A DNA stretch of 64,000 bases from Bacillus marinisedimentorum (GCF_001644195.2 NZ_LWBL02000040.1:62001-126000), one strand, 5' to 3'; shown: positions 50,548 to 60,372, counted from the first letter of the stretch. Notes: generated by a model not told the origin, from the letters alone. Numbers and translations: made by a program.

Positions 50548-51300
50548 ATGCGGCAAGGCAGCGCTTATTCGGTAGATGGGATTGAAAAACGATATAATGG
50601 AACGAGAGTAATCGGCCCGCTGTCTTTTGAAATCCGGCAGGGAGAATCGGTTGCGCTGATCGGGCCAAGCGGTGCAGGCAAGACGACCCTGTTGAATATT
50701 TTATCGGGAATTATTACACCTGATGACGGAGTGATAGAACTGGGCGGTGCGGCGCTGTCTTCTTACCGGTATGGCGGGGAGCTGGCCCGGAAAACCGGGA
50801 TGATGAGGCAGCAGTTCGATCTGGTCGGCCCGCTGCCGGTGCTGCACAATGTGCTTGCCGGCAGGCTCGGGAAATGGAGTTTTTCCAAATCGCTGTTTTC
50901 GTTACTGTTTCCGCAGGACCGGAAGCTCGCTGAAGAAGCGCTGCACCGTGTCGGTCTCTCGGGCCGCGGCCATGAGAAAACGTCCGGCCTGTCAGGCGGT
51001 GAGCAGCAGCGGGTTGCGCTGGCCCGCCTGCTTGTGCAGAACCCTGAAGTCATCCTTGCCGATGAGCCGGTGTCTTCACTGGATCCGGCCCGTTCGGAAA
51101 GCGTGCTTCGACTGCTGACGGCGCTTGCGTCGGAGCGGAATCAGACGCTGATTGCAAGCCTCCATTCGGTTGAACTCGCCCGGAAATATTTCAAGCGGGT
51201 TATCGCAATGAAAGACGGTGTCATCCAATTCGATCTCCAGGCAGGGGATGTCAGAGTTGCCGACCTGGAACACCTGTATGCACTTGCGGAGGGCAAATAG
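50548..51300 (+). CDS. phnC: Phosphonate-type ABC transporter ATPase
   Basis: It has 250 residues, with AGGAAGG before the ATG. Walker A is GPSGAGKTT, the Q-loop MMRQQFDL, the signature LSGGEQQR, Walker B VILADEPVSSLD, and the H-loop ASLHSVELARKY. It energises import and pairs with the two permeases that follow. Confidence 0.93.
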   Translation: MRQGSAYSVDGIEKRYNGTRVIGPLSFEIRQGESVALIGPSGAGKTTLLNILSGIITPDDGVIELGGAALSSYRYGGELARKTGMMRQQFDLVGPLPVLHNVLAGRLGKWSFSKSLFSLLFPQDRKLAEEALHRVGLSGRGHEKTSGLSGGEQQRVALARLLVQNPEVILADEPVSSLDPARSESVLRLLTALASERNQTLIASLHSVELARKYFKRVIAMKDGVIQFDLQAGDVRVADLEHLYALAEGK

Positions 51301-51301
51301 G

Positions 51302-52096
51302 ATGGGTCAGATGTTTTACTTTCATAAACGCGGGCTGCTGACGGCTTTATTGGCACTTGTGTTCATCGCCAGCCTGTTTTCGGTGAACTGGGGGCCTGAC
51401 CTTATCCATAACGGCGGCATCACAACGATGGTTCAGCTGGCAGAAGGGATGGTGAAGCCTGCTCTTTCGTCTGAAATCCTTATGCTCGGTCTTGCTGCTT
51501 CATGGAAAACGCTTGCTTATGCAGCAACTGGAATGACACTGGCACTCGTACTCGGATTGGTTTTCGGCGTGCTTGCATCAGGTGTCTTGTTTCGGAAGGG
51601 ACGTTTGCGGCGGGCGGCCAAAACGATATTCCGCGGACTCCTCGGTTTCATGCGGGCAATCCATGAACTGGTATGGGCGTGGCTGTTCGTTGCGGCCATC
51701 GGCCTGAGCCCGCTTGCTGCTGTTTTTGCCATCGGAATCCCGTATGGCGGGATTCTGGGACGGATTTTTGCAGACATGCTGAATGATGTGCCTGATGAAC
51801 CGGTCAACTCCCTGAAAATGAGCGGGGCATCAAGCCTGCAGCGGCTTTTGTACGGCTATTTTCCACTGGCGGCACCTGATATGGTGAGCTATGCATTTTA
51901 CCGGTTCGAGTGCGCGGTTCGGTCTTCGGCGATTATGAGTTTCATCGGCCTGGGCGGTCTCGGGTTTCAAATCGAGCTGTCGCTCCATGATTTAAAGTAC
52001 GATGAAGTGTGGACATTTCTGTATTTCCTGATCGCCCTGGTCATCCTCGTTGACGCCTGGAGCAGGCTTGTCAGAGGGAGGCTGGCGCTATGGTGA
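51302..52096 (+). CDS. phnE: Phosphonate-type ABC transporter permease
   Basis: The frame is open from 51218 inside phnC, but GGAGGG and the ATG two bases after the phnC stop fix the start (264 residues). Six hydrophobic segments and the EAA-like loop MLNDVPDEPVNSLKMSGASSLQRLLYG are present. It overlaps the second permease by seven bases. Confidence 0.92.
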   Translation: MGQMFYFHKRGLLTALLALVFIASLFSVNWGPDLIHNGGITTMVQLAEGMVKPALSSEILMLGLAASWKTLAYAATGMTLALVLGLVFGVLASGVLFRKGRLRRAAKTIFRGLLGFMRAIHELVWAWLFVAAIGLSPLAAVFAIGIPYGGILGRIFADMLNDVPDEPVNSLKMSGASSLQRLLYGYFPLAAPDMVSYAFYRFECAVRSSAIMSFIGLGGLGFQIELSLHDLKYDEVWTFLYFLIALVILVDAWSRLVRGRLALW

Positions 52097-52947
52097 CAAG
52101 ATTTTTCCAAAAGGCGGCTGCCCGGCTTCCGGTCATCAAACTGTCGCTGTTCCTGGCCGCGGTTCTGGCCGCCGCTTCGTGGCTTTTTTTGTTTACATCC
52201 GAAGGGGCTGATCTCCCTGCCCTTTATTCCGGGCAAAACGTCCAGCATACGATGGATTTCCTGACAGAACTGGCAGGTATTGAGCAGGAAAACCCGGCGT
52301 TTTTGTCAGCTGAAAGCTGGAAGCATGCACTCTCGCTTACATTTGATACGCTTATCATGAGTATTATGGCAATCGGGTTTGCCGTCATTGTCGTGGTGTT
52401 GACCGTTATCCCTGCTGTAAAAACATCGTCAGCAGGATTTCTGTCAATCTCGAAAAAGGGATATGGCTTATTTCTGTTTTGGGCTGTACGGCTTTTTTAT
52501 GTTTTTTCAAGAGCGGTTCCGGAACTGCTCTGGGCCATGTTGATTATCTTCATTTTGATGCCGGGCATCCTGCCGGGTGCCATCGCCCTGGCGATCCACA
52601 ACCTTGGCATTCTCGGAAAGCTCTGTGCGGAAGTGATTGAAGATATGGACGGCCGTCCGCTCCAGGCCCTGGAAATGTCCGGTGCTTCAAAAGCACAGCT
52701 ACTGATATACGGCGTCATTCCGCTTGTCTTCCCCAAATTTATCACGTACATCCTGTACAGATGGGAAGTCATTGTCCGCACAACCGTAATTGTCGGGTTC
52801 GTCGGCGCCGGGGGGCTTGGCCGGGAATTCAAACTGAGCATGAGCTGGTTTCATTATACGGAAGTGGCCCTTTACTTAATCTGCTATGTCGGCCTTGTCT
52901 TTCTGGCCGATCTCATTTCGGAAGGTTTGCGGAAAGCTGCCGAGTAA
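52090..52947 (+). CDS. phnE: Phosphonate-type ABC transporter permease, second copy
   Basis: It has 285 residues and overlaps the first permease. The EAA loop is VIEDMDGRPLQALEMSGASKAQLLIYG, followed by FVGAGGLGREF. It forms the heterodimeric channel with the first copy. The order D-C-E-E matches known phosphonate/phosphite importers. No C-P lyase or phosphite dehydrogenase gene is in the window. Confidence 0.92.
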   Translation: MVTRFFQKAAARLPVIKLSLFLAAVLAAASWLFLFTSEGADLPALYSGQNVQHTMDFLTELAGIEQENPAFLSAESWKHALSLTFDTLIMSIMAIGFAVIVVVLTVIPAVKTSSAGFLSISKKGYGLFLFWAVRLFYVFSRAVPELLWAMLIIFILMPGILPGAIALAIHNLGILGKLCAEVIEDMDGRPLQALEMSGASKAQLLIYGVIPLVFPKFITYILYRWEVIVRTTVIVGFVGAGGLGREFKLSMSWFHYTEVALYLICYVGLVFLADLISEGLRKAAE

Positions 52948-52962
52948 AAGGAGGGAACATGG

Positions 52963-53829
52963 ATGAATCTAAATCATTTGAATGCTTTCGTGCAAGTTTC
53001 CGATACACAGAGTTTTAAAGAGGCGGCCCGGATTCTGGCGGTCTCCCAGCCTGCTGTAACCCAGCGGATCCAGCTGCTGGAAAAGCATTTCGGTATGAAT
53101 CTTCTCCATAAGGACTCTTCCGGGATCAGGCTGACCCGGGAAGGTAAGCTTTTATATAAACAGAGCAACAAAATCCTTGCCCTCTGGCGAGAAACGGAAG
53201 ATATGATTCTCGGGCCGGAGCCCACGGGGGAGCTATTGGTTGGAGCAAGCACCATTCCTTCCCAATACCTGCTTCCTGAAATGGTAAAGGAAAGCCGGCT
53301 AAAGTTTCCGGACATGCGGATCCGGGCGAAAGTGGCGGGGAGCCGCACTGTTTATTCATGGCTTCTTGAGAGAAAAATAGATATTGCCCTCACCGGTGAA
53401 ACAGATGAATCCGATCGCGTCCATTCAAGGCGGGTTTTCACCGATAACCTTCAGTTGATTGCATCTAAAGACTGTCCGCCGGTGTTCGATTCGATAAGTG
53501 ATGCAATGAAATGTGACTGGGTGCTCCGTGAAAAAGATTCCGGAACCCGCCGTTCGTTCGAAGAGGCACTCCGTGCAAAAGGAATTTCCCCTGAAGCTTT
53601 GCCGATTGTGGCGGAGATGGGCAGCACGGAAGCTGTCATCGCATCGGTTGAAGCAGGAATGGGTGTATCGGTCGTTTCATCGCTGGCGGCAAAGAGGGCT
53701 GCGGAACACAGAAATATCCGGATTATTGACATAGAGGATTTTACTGTCACACGTCCGTTCTACCTTTCCTGTCTTGCTGATGCTGTTGGAAGCCCGGCCG
53801 TTTCGGCTTTCTTTTCACTGATGAAATAA
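52963..53829 (+). CDS. LysR-family transcriptional regulator
   Basis: AAAAGGAGG nine bases before the ATG at 52963; another ATG four bases earlier is in a different frame. The winged HTH is LNAFVQVSDTQSFKEAARILAVSQPAVTQRIQLLEKHFG, and the effector domain follows (GELLVGASTIPSQYLLPEM), similar to the CysB/CysL group. It is 15 bases after phnE, in the same direction, so it may be part of the operon and control it. Phosphite operons of other bacteria also carry a LysR regulator. Confidence 0.92.
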   Translation: MNLNHLNAFVQVSDTQSFKEAARILAVSQPAVTQRIQLLEKHFGMNLLHKDSSGIRLTREGKLLYKQSNKILALWRETEDMILGPEPTGELLVGASTIPSQYLLPEMVKESRLKFPDMRIRAKVAGSRTVYSWLLERKIDIALTGETDESDRVHSRRVFTDNLQLIASKDCPPVFDSISDAMKCDWVLREKDSGTRRSFEEALRAKGISPEALPIVAEMGSTEAVIASVEAGMGVSVVSSLAAKRAAEHRNIRIIDIEDFTVTRPFYLSCLADAVGSPAVSAFFSLMK

Positions 53830-53831
53830 GT

Positions 53832-53872
53832 AAACGCCTGACCTGCTGTGTGCAGATGTCAGGCGTTTTTTT
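53832..53872 (+). terminator. Terminator of the phn operon
   Basis: AAACGCCTGAC pairs with GTCAGGCGTTT, followed by TTTT. Confidence 0.85.
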
Positions 53873-53879
53873 ACAAAGG

Positions 53880-54204
53880 CTCTGTTAAATGCGGCTGTCG
53901 ATATCCGCTGAATCGTCCATGAAGATGTGTATTGGCCCGATTAGAGGAGCAAAACCGAATAACTTGTCCTTAAAAAACCGCTTCGTCAATGGGCAAAAAT
54001 AACATCGGTACAGGTGAATCTCTGCTTGAGCGCCCGTGCCGAGATGAGATTCACCGCTTGCTCCGCGAAAAAGGATTGGAAAATCATTATAAAAAAAGAT
54101 AAATCCGCAAAGTTGAAAAACACCGTTATTAAGGTTGGATAAACTGAGAGTGCGGCAGAAATGCGTCATTCTCAGCTGTAACAAACTGCCCATTTTAAAA
54201 AAAC
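53880..54204 (+). other. Region with a possible unidentified coding remnant
   Basis: A plus-strand frame of 37 codons from an ATG at about 53988 contains RDEIHRLLREKGLENHYKKR before TAA. It has good protein-like composition but no ribosome site and no recognisable family. It may be the end of a decayed gene. Nothing else is seen in this stretch. Confidence 0.3.
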
Positions 54205-54206
54205 AA

Positions 54207-54251
54207 AAACCGGCCCCTTTCTGGCGAAAATCCAGATTGGGGCCGGTTTCA
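54207..54251 (-). terminator. Terminator of the P450 gene
   Basis: On the minus strand, GAAACCGGCCCCAATCTGG pairs with CCAGAAAGGGGCCGGTTTTT, then a T-run. Confidence 0.85.
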
Positions 54252-54258
54252 GCTGCTA

Positions 54259-55527
<1,269 letters not shown>

Positions 55528-55667
55528 TCATGTTTGCTCCGTCCCTTTCATGATTCCCTGCGTTTTAAAACGAAAAACAAAATAATATAAAAGGGACTGT
55601 CCGTTTTTTGTTTCAGTGAATAAGACCGCTTTTCCGGTAAAAAGCTAATTAAAAAGGAGGGCGCGAA

Positions 55668-56363
55668 ATGGGAGTCACAGAATTGTTTGTACGGATAGCA
55701 ATCGCTTTTACTGCTTTACTCGCTATGGCGAGGATTGCAGGGAGAAAAGAAATCAGCCAGATGACATTCTTCAATTTCGTGTCTGCTATTACATTCGGTA
55801 CGATTGCCGGCTCGATTGTTACCTCCAATGCATTCAGCATCCGAAACGGATTGATTGCATTAGCGGGGTGGACAGCGTTCACACTGGTGTTCAGCTTTCT
55901 TGATATAAAATGGGGACCGTTCCGCAAAGTTGTAGAAGGAAGTCCGCAGATTGTGATCAAAAAAGGAAAAATCATGGAAGATACATTACGGAAAACTCAA
56001 CTTGATGTTGACGCTTTGAATGTACTGCTCCGTAAAAAGAATATTTTCTCCATTTCCGATGTGGACTATGCCATTTTCGAAATAGACGGAACACTTTCTG
56101 TGATGAAAAAACAAGATAAACAGCCGCTTACTGCTCGTGATATGCAAATAAGGCAGACTCCGAATGCTTATCCAATCGGAACCGAAATCATCTCCGACGG
56201 TGTCGTCAACCACCGTAACCTGACACATTACAATCTCGACACAGAATGGCTTGAAAGCGAACTGAAGAAATTGGGCGTCGCATCGGCTGGTGATGTATTT
56301 TATGCGGAGTTGCTGCAGGATGGCTCATTGTATATTGATGAGCGGGTCGATGAACTCCATTGA
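55668..56363 (+). CDS. DUF421 (YetF-like) membrane protein
   Basis: It has 231 residues, with AAAAAGGAGGGCG before the ATG. Three membrane segments fill residues 1-80 (ALLAMARIAGRKEISQMTFFNFVSA). The soluble C-terminal part has GSPQIVIKKGKIMEDTLRKTQLDVDALNVLLRKKNIF, the DUF421 signature. Bacillus paralogues such as YetF and YdfS belong here. These are membrane proteins of unknown function, some linked to spore germination or stress. Confidence 0.9.
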   Translation: MGVTELFVRIAIAFTALLAMARIAGRKEISQMTFFNFVSAITFGTIAGSIVTSNAFSIRNGLIALAGWTAFTLVFSFLDIKWGPFRKVVEGSPQIVIKKGKIMEDTLRKTQLDVDALNVLLRKKNIFSISDVDYAIFEIDGTLSVMKKQDKQPLTARDMQIRQTPNAYPIGTEIISDGVVNHRNLTHYNLDTEWLESELKKLGVASAGDVFYAELLQDGSLYIDERVDELH

Positions 56364-56410
56364 AACAGCGGATGAACGGCATTAGCAAACGGAGAGAAGA
56401 TTAAGACAGC

Positions 56411-56437
56411 CTTCTTCAGCATAAGAAGCTTTTTTAT
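56411..56437 (+). terminator. Weak terminator after the DUF421 gene
   Basis: CTTCTT and AAGAAG around a short loop, then CTTTTTTA. Confidence 0.55.
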
Positions 56438-56513
56438 GATGGGCATTCTTAGGAGCCAGAAACGAAAGAGCCGTGCGACTTCCTTTCTAATTTACTATCT
56501 GCAATAACATAGC

Positions 56514-56546
56514 TAAAAAAAATCCGCTGCCAAAAGGCAGCGGATC
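56514..56546 (-). terminator. Terminator of the 28-residue gene
   Basis: On the minus strand, ATCCGCTGCC pairs with GGCAGCGGAT, followed by eight T. Confidence 0.85.
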
Positions 56547-56590
56547 AAAAATGGGTGTTGTCAATTAAACGTTACAACAAAGGCATTTGA

Positions 56591-56677
56591 CTAAAACTTA
56601 AGGGTCCGTCTCAGTCTGGCCAGTTTGCGGCTTGCCTTATCCTCCAGTTTTCTGGAGCCAAAGAAGAAGTTGAACAT
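56591..56677 (-). CDS. Small basic protein, 28 residues
   Basis: AGGAGG seven bases before the ATG gives a consensus start. The product opens with MFNFFFGSRKLEDKAS and continues as a basic amphipathic helix ending RRTLKF. A promoter with perfect 17-base spacing lies 40 bases upstream and a strong terminator 45 bases downstream, so the unit is complete. The hydrophobic start plus basic helix suggests a membrane-surface or nucleic-acid binding peptide. No family is recognised. It is too short for normal gene calling. Confidence 0.75.
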   Translation of the reverse strand: MFNFFFGSRKLEDKASRKLARLRRTLKF

Positions 56678-56713
56678 GTTATCGCCTCCTGATAACTATG
56701 ATTTGATATTTTC

Positions 56714-56742
56714 ATTATAGAGGATATTTGGGTGCAAATCAA
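56714..56742 (-). promoter_or_regulatory. Promoter of the 28-residue gene
   Basis: TTGATT and TATAAT are 17 bases apart on the minus strand. A GTATAC palindrome lies just upstream of the -35. Confidence 0.85.
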
Positions 56743-56746
56743 TAAA

Positions 56747-56758
56747 ATTGTATACAAT
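56747..56758. promoter_or_regulatory. GTATAC palindrome, site 1
   Basis: ATTGTATACAAT is a perfect palindrome directly upstream of the -35 box of the 28-residue gene. GTNNAC-centred dyads are typical of GntR/FadR-family operators. Confidence 0.6.
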
Positions 56759-56807
56759 ATCCCATATATTTTATAAAAAACAGGATTATAATTGCAAAAT
56801 ATACACA

Positions 56808-56821
56808 TTTGGTATACCATA
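56808..56821. promoter_or_regulatory. GTATAC palindrome, site 2
   Basis: TTTGGTATACCATA, with a perfect TGGTATACCA core, lies 136 bases before the permease start at 56956. Confidence 0.65.
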
Positions 56822-56955
56822 TCAATTACCAATAACATTCCAGCTGTGGTTATTCAGTGGCGATTCCGCTGAAAGACATCGGTCAGATGGCTTTTGCAGA
56901 CAGGCTGCGATAGAATAGTATTAATTTCTGAATTTATTGAAAACGTGGTGATGGT

Positions 56956-58350
56956 ATGGTAAGACCGCTCTTTATTTTTGCAATCTTTACTTATGTTATA
57001 ACGGTTGTTTTTCCGCAAATCGACCTTGGGCTGCCGCTGGCAGCCGCCAGCTTGCTTATCGTCGCCTCCACATTTTTTTCGGTCGGCAGATTTGTCCAGG
57101 TGACAGGCGGGATCTTTCTTGCTCTTGGAATAATGATGCTGGCATCAAGCGGTGCGGGTCCTGCTGATTATTTGTTCTCGTTCGGGCCGATGCTTAATTT
57201 GCTCACCTTGTTTGCGATGGTGCCGATTCTGGCGCTTCCGATCAGGCTCGGCAACTACGGGGATGCAATTCAATCAGTTATCCAGAAGAAAGTGAACTCT
57301 TCTGGGCGGCTTTACATGATGACATCAGGCCTGTCGTATTTCTTCAGCATCTTTATGAATCTTGCGACATTGCCAATGACGTATTATTCAATCCAGCCGG
57401 TCACAAAAAGTTTCAACCTTGCAGACCAGGAACGGTTTATGAGCCGTGCGATCACCCATGGGTTTGCAATGCCGTTGATGTGGGCGCCCGTTACGCCGAT
57501 CGTCGGAATCGTTATTGAGATGACAGGAGTGAGCTGGGGAGCGATACTGCCGTATATTCTGCCCCTGAGCATTGCCGGGCTTCTGCTGGACTGGTATCTC
57601 GGCAGGCGTGCAGCCATTAAGAATAATGATGGACAAGCATACAGCAATACGGCAGCGGAGGAGCTGGCTGCCGCACGTGAGCAGTCTGCCGGAGCAAGTC
57701 CACGGCCGCGCCGGCTTTTGCATGTGCTTGCTGCCATTCTCATTTTCAATGTACTGATTTCTATTTTTGAACAGCTTTTTCATTTCTCATTTATTATTTT
57801 AGTCGCACTTTTGGTCATTCCATTTGCGCTTACATGGTCGCTCTTGATCGGAAGGGGAGCAGAGTTCGGCCGGGGATTGAAGGAGCATACCCGCAATCAT
57901 TTGCTGAAAATGAAGGAACAATTCTTTATATTCCTTGCAGCCGGCTTTTTCATCTCAGCAATCAAATTTTCCGGAACGGACCATTTGCTTAATGTGTGGA
58001 TAACAGGTATCAGGGAAATGATCGGAATCCAGGTGTTCCTCGTGCTGCTGCCGCTCCTCCCGCTTGGCCTTGCATTCATCGGCCTTCATCCGGCAATTGC
58101 AGTGGCATTGATGGCAGAGGCGCTGGACCCGCAGGCACTTGGCATCTCGCCGTATATTCTGACCGTTTCAATTCTTGCCGGAGCGGTATCTGCATTCCTG
58201 ATGGGGCCTTATAATGCAACAATTGGATTGATGTCGAGCATAGTCAAGACAAGTTCCTTTAAGGTGTCAAATTGGAATGGCGCATTCACGGCTCTGTTTC
58301 TGGGATCGGCGATGGTATATTTGACTGTGCTGCAGATGATGCAGCTTTAA
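56956..58350 (+). CDS. Multi-spanning permease, ion-transporter superfamily-like
   Basis: It has 464 residues and about eleven hydrophobic segments in two halves separated by a charged loop near residues 215-255. FAMPLMWAPVTPIVGIVIEMTG and GPYNATIGLMSSIVKTS are helical hairpin-like motifs of anion symporters (CitM/DctM-type IT superfamily). It is predicted to be a secondary carrier of an organic anion. The start has only a weak ribosome site, GTGGTGATGG. A GGTATACC site lies upstream, as for the second permease region. Confidence 0.8.
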   Translation: MVRPLFIFAIFTYVITVVFPQIDLGLPLAAASLLIVASTFFSVGRFVQVTGGIFLALGIMMLASSGAGPADYLFSFGPMLNLLTLFAMVPILALPIRLGNYGDAIQSVIQKKVNSSGRLYMMTSGLSYFFSIFMNLATLPMTYYSIQPVTKSFNLADQERFMSRAITHGFAMPLMWAPVTPIVGIVIEMTGVSWGAILPYILPLSIAGLLLDWYLGRRAAIKNNDGQAYSNTAAEELAAAREQSAGASPRPRRLLHVLAAILIFNVLISIFEQLFHFSFIILVALLVIPFALTWSLLIGRGAEFGRGLKEHTRNHLLKMKEQFFIFLAAGFFISAIKFSGTDHLLNVWITGIREMIGIQVFLVLLPLLPLGLAFIGLHPAIAVALMAEALDPQALGISPYILTVSILAGAVSAFLMGPYNATIGLMSSIVKTSSFKVSNWNGAFTALFLGSAMVYLTVLQMMQL

Positions 58351-58450
58351 CTTCAACCTGTTAAATGATGGCGTTGCTTCAGCCTGCCTTAGTATTTGGA
58401 AAAACCGGTACCTGGCGTGGTGAGTAGTTCGGGGATTCATAAAACACTTT

Positions 58451-58482
58451 AAAATAACAGGCGGATTCCGCCTGTTATTTTT
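58451..58482 (+). terminator. Terminator of the permease gene
   Basis: AAATAACAGGCGGA pairs with TCCGCCTGTTATTT, then TTG. Confidence 0.9.
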
Positions 58483-58684
58483 GTTGATCTGAAAGCTCAA
58501 TCGAGGTTAAGCATATGAGGGTCTTAAACAGAATTTTGGGAGATGAAATAATAGCATTGGTCAAAACTTAACAGCAAGCTAGTGTGTCTGTGTGTTTTGT
58601 CAGTGAAATGCTCGAAAATAGTAGAGGGAGAGGAGATCCCAGAACACCAGCAGTTGTTATAGTCATGGCAAGAGGGGTTCCGTT

Positions 58685-59198
58685 CTTGTATAGCTAGGAA
58701 TCCATCAATTATAGGCACGGGAGACAAGTATGCGTGCCTGTAAAGCTAGGAATCCATCATTATAGGTACGGGAGATAAGTTTGCGTGCCTATAAAGCAAG
58801 TCCTCCATCATCTATAGGCACAGGAGACAGATTGCCGTGCCTGTAAAGCGAGTCCTCCATCAATTATAGGCACGGGAGACAGGTTTGCGTGCCTGTAAAG
58901 CTAGGAATCCATCAATTATAGGCACGGAAGACAGGTTTGCGTGCCTGTAAAGCGAGTCCTCCATCAATTATAGGCACGGGAGACAGGTTTGCGTGCCTGT
59001 AAAGCGAGTCCTCCATCAATTATAGGCACGGGAGACAGGTTTGCGTGCTTATAAAGCAAGTCCCCCATCAATTATAGGCACGGGATACAGGTTTGCGTGC
59101 CTATAAGGCGAGTCCTCCATCAATTATAGGCACGGAAGACAGATTTGCGTGCCTATAAAGCGAGTCCTCCATCGATTATAGGCACGGAAGACAAGTTT
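58685..59198. repeat. Tandem array of ten 52-bp hairpin-forming units
   Basis: Units start at about 58685, 58732, 58783, 58834, 58887, 58939, 58991, 59043, 59095 and 59147, with a period of 51-53 and mostly 52. Each complete unit has CGTGCCTRTAA, a loop of 16-17 bases, TTATAGGCACG, then a GGAGACAGGTTT-type linker. Two loop alleles occur: AGCTAGGAATCCATCA (units 1, 2 and 5) and AGCGAGTCCTCCATCA (the others). It lies between the convergent permease and TerC genes. The unit contains no long open frame. Confidence 0.92.
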
Positions 59199-59263
59199 CC
59201 GTCCCTGAAAATCATCAATCCAACTGATTAAGGCAGGTCGGAAGTGAGATGTGCGATGCTCCG

Positions 59264-59956
59264 TTACTCAGCGCCTTCCTTTGCTGCTGCAGCATATGCT
59301 TCACTCCTGGTGTTCTTCGCATAGCCTGCCAATAAGACTGCTGAGATGAGAAGTGTTATGATGCCCCACTTGGCAAGCAGCGGGAGGTGAAGCTGGCCAT
59401 GCAGGAATGGATCTTCAAAAAGCATCTTGCCGGCAGTTAGGACAAGTACGCCTGCGCCGATATAGATGATCGATGGGAAGCGGGTCAGTAATTTAAGGAT
59501 GAGCGTGCTGCCCCAGATGACGACTGGAATACTGATCAAGAGCCCGATGACGACAAGCAGGAAGCTGCCGTGGGCGGCACCTGCGACTGCAATCACGTTA
59601 TCGATCCCCATGGCAGCATCTGCAATGATGATTGTTTTAATTGCGCCCCATAATGTCGTTTTTGCATTGACCTCTTTGTCATCCTGTTGTTCTGTCAACA
59701 GCTTGTATGCGATGAAAAGCAAAAAGAGGGCTCCGGCAATTAACAGGCCCGGAATTTTCAAGAGCCATACGACAAGTAATGTGGCGATTGACCTGATGAC
59801 GACTGCGCCAATTGCTCCGAACATGATAACTTTCTTTTGCTGATGCTTAGGCAAGTTGCGGGCAGCGAGGCCGATTAAGAGCGCATTGTCGCCGGCAAGA
59901 ATCAAGTCGATGGCAATGATGGAAGCAAGTGCGGTTAAAAATTCAACGGTATCCAT
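59264..59956 (-). CDS. TerC-family membrane protein, probable Mn2+ exporter
   Basis: It has 230 residues, with GGAGGAATATAAAA before the ATG. DLILAGDNALLIGLAARNLP and DAAMGIDNVIAVAGAAHG are the two conserved acidic TerC motifs that coordinate metal in the membrane, with seven hydrophobic segments. It resembles Bacillus YjbE. A yybP-ykoY riboswitch with terminator lies in its leader, so it should be switched on by Mn2+ and export it. Confidence 0.93.
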   Translation of the reverse strand: MDTVEFLTALASIIAIDLILAGDNALLIGLAARNLPKHQQKKVIMFGAIGAVVIRSIATLLVVWLLKIPGLLIAGALFLLFIAYKLLTEQQDDKEVNAKTTLWGAIKTIIIADAAMGIDNVIAVAGAAHGSFLLVVIGLLISIPVVIWGSTLILKLLTRFPSIIYIGAGVLVLTAGKMLFEDPFLHGQLHLPLLAKWGIITLLISAVLLAGYAKNTRSEAYAAAAKEGAE

Positions 59957-60182
59957 TTTTATATTCCTCCAAATAAGAATTTCGGCCTGATCGGATGAAG
60001 AGGCCGATATGATTTTTTTCGGGAAAGGCTTTACTTTTGAAAAATAACAATGTCAGAAAATGCTGCAGGTGACAGGAAGGGAAGATAAGTAGTCTGCAAT
60101 TAACAAGAATAGTCAACTTGCTTTCTACGGGCTCCTGCACAAAAAGCGAGTGATTTGAGCGGAAACCACTAACTGCTTCAAG

Positions 60183-60214
60183 AAAAAAAGAACCCTGCAC
60201 AAAAGGGCAGGGTC
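60183..60214 (-). terminator. Intrinsic terminator of the Mn2+ riboswitch
   Basis: On the minus strand, GACCCTGCCC pairs with GTGCAGGGTT around TTTT, followed by CTTTTTTT. It lies between the aptamer and the terC gene. Confidence 0.85.
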
Positions 60215-60241
60215 AAAAGCGCAAAAAGGGATTTATTCGAA

Positions 60242-60352
60242 ACTTGCCCGGAGGCAAAGGTCTCGCCAACAACATGCTTGCTGCCAGTAATGCCGGGGAA
60301 ATGCGTCCCGTCATGACGACATTACTGTACCTGGCTACTCCCCTTTACGAGA
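60242..60352 (-). promoter_or_regulatory. yybP-ykoY (Mn2+) riboswitch aptamer
   Basis: On the minus strand the RNA begins AAAGGGGAGUAGCCAGG, continues through CCCGGCAUUACUGGC-type helices and ends GGCGAGACCUUUGCC. These are the two conserved loops that dock and hold Mn2+. Followed by a terminator and then terC, it should allow read-through when Mn2+ is bound. Confidence 0.9.
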
Positions 60353-60372
60353 TATGAAGTTATTGGAAATGG

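Noticed and set aside
58685-59198. CRISPR array
   Set aside because: The whole 52-bp unit repeats, with no variable spacers and no cas genes; the two loop alleles are not spacers.
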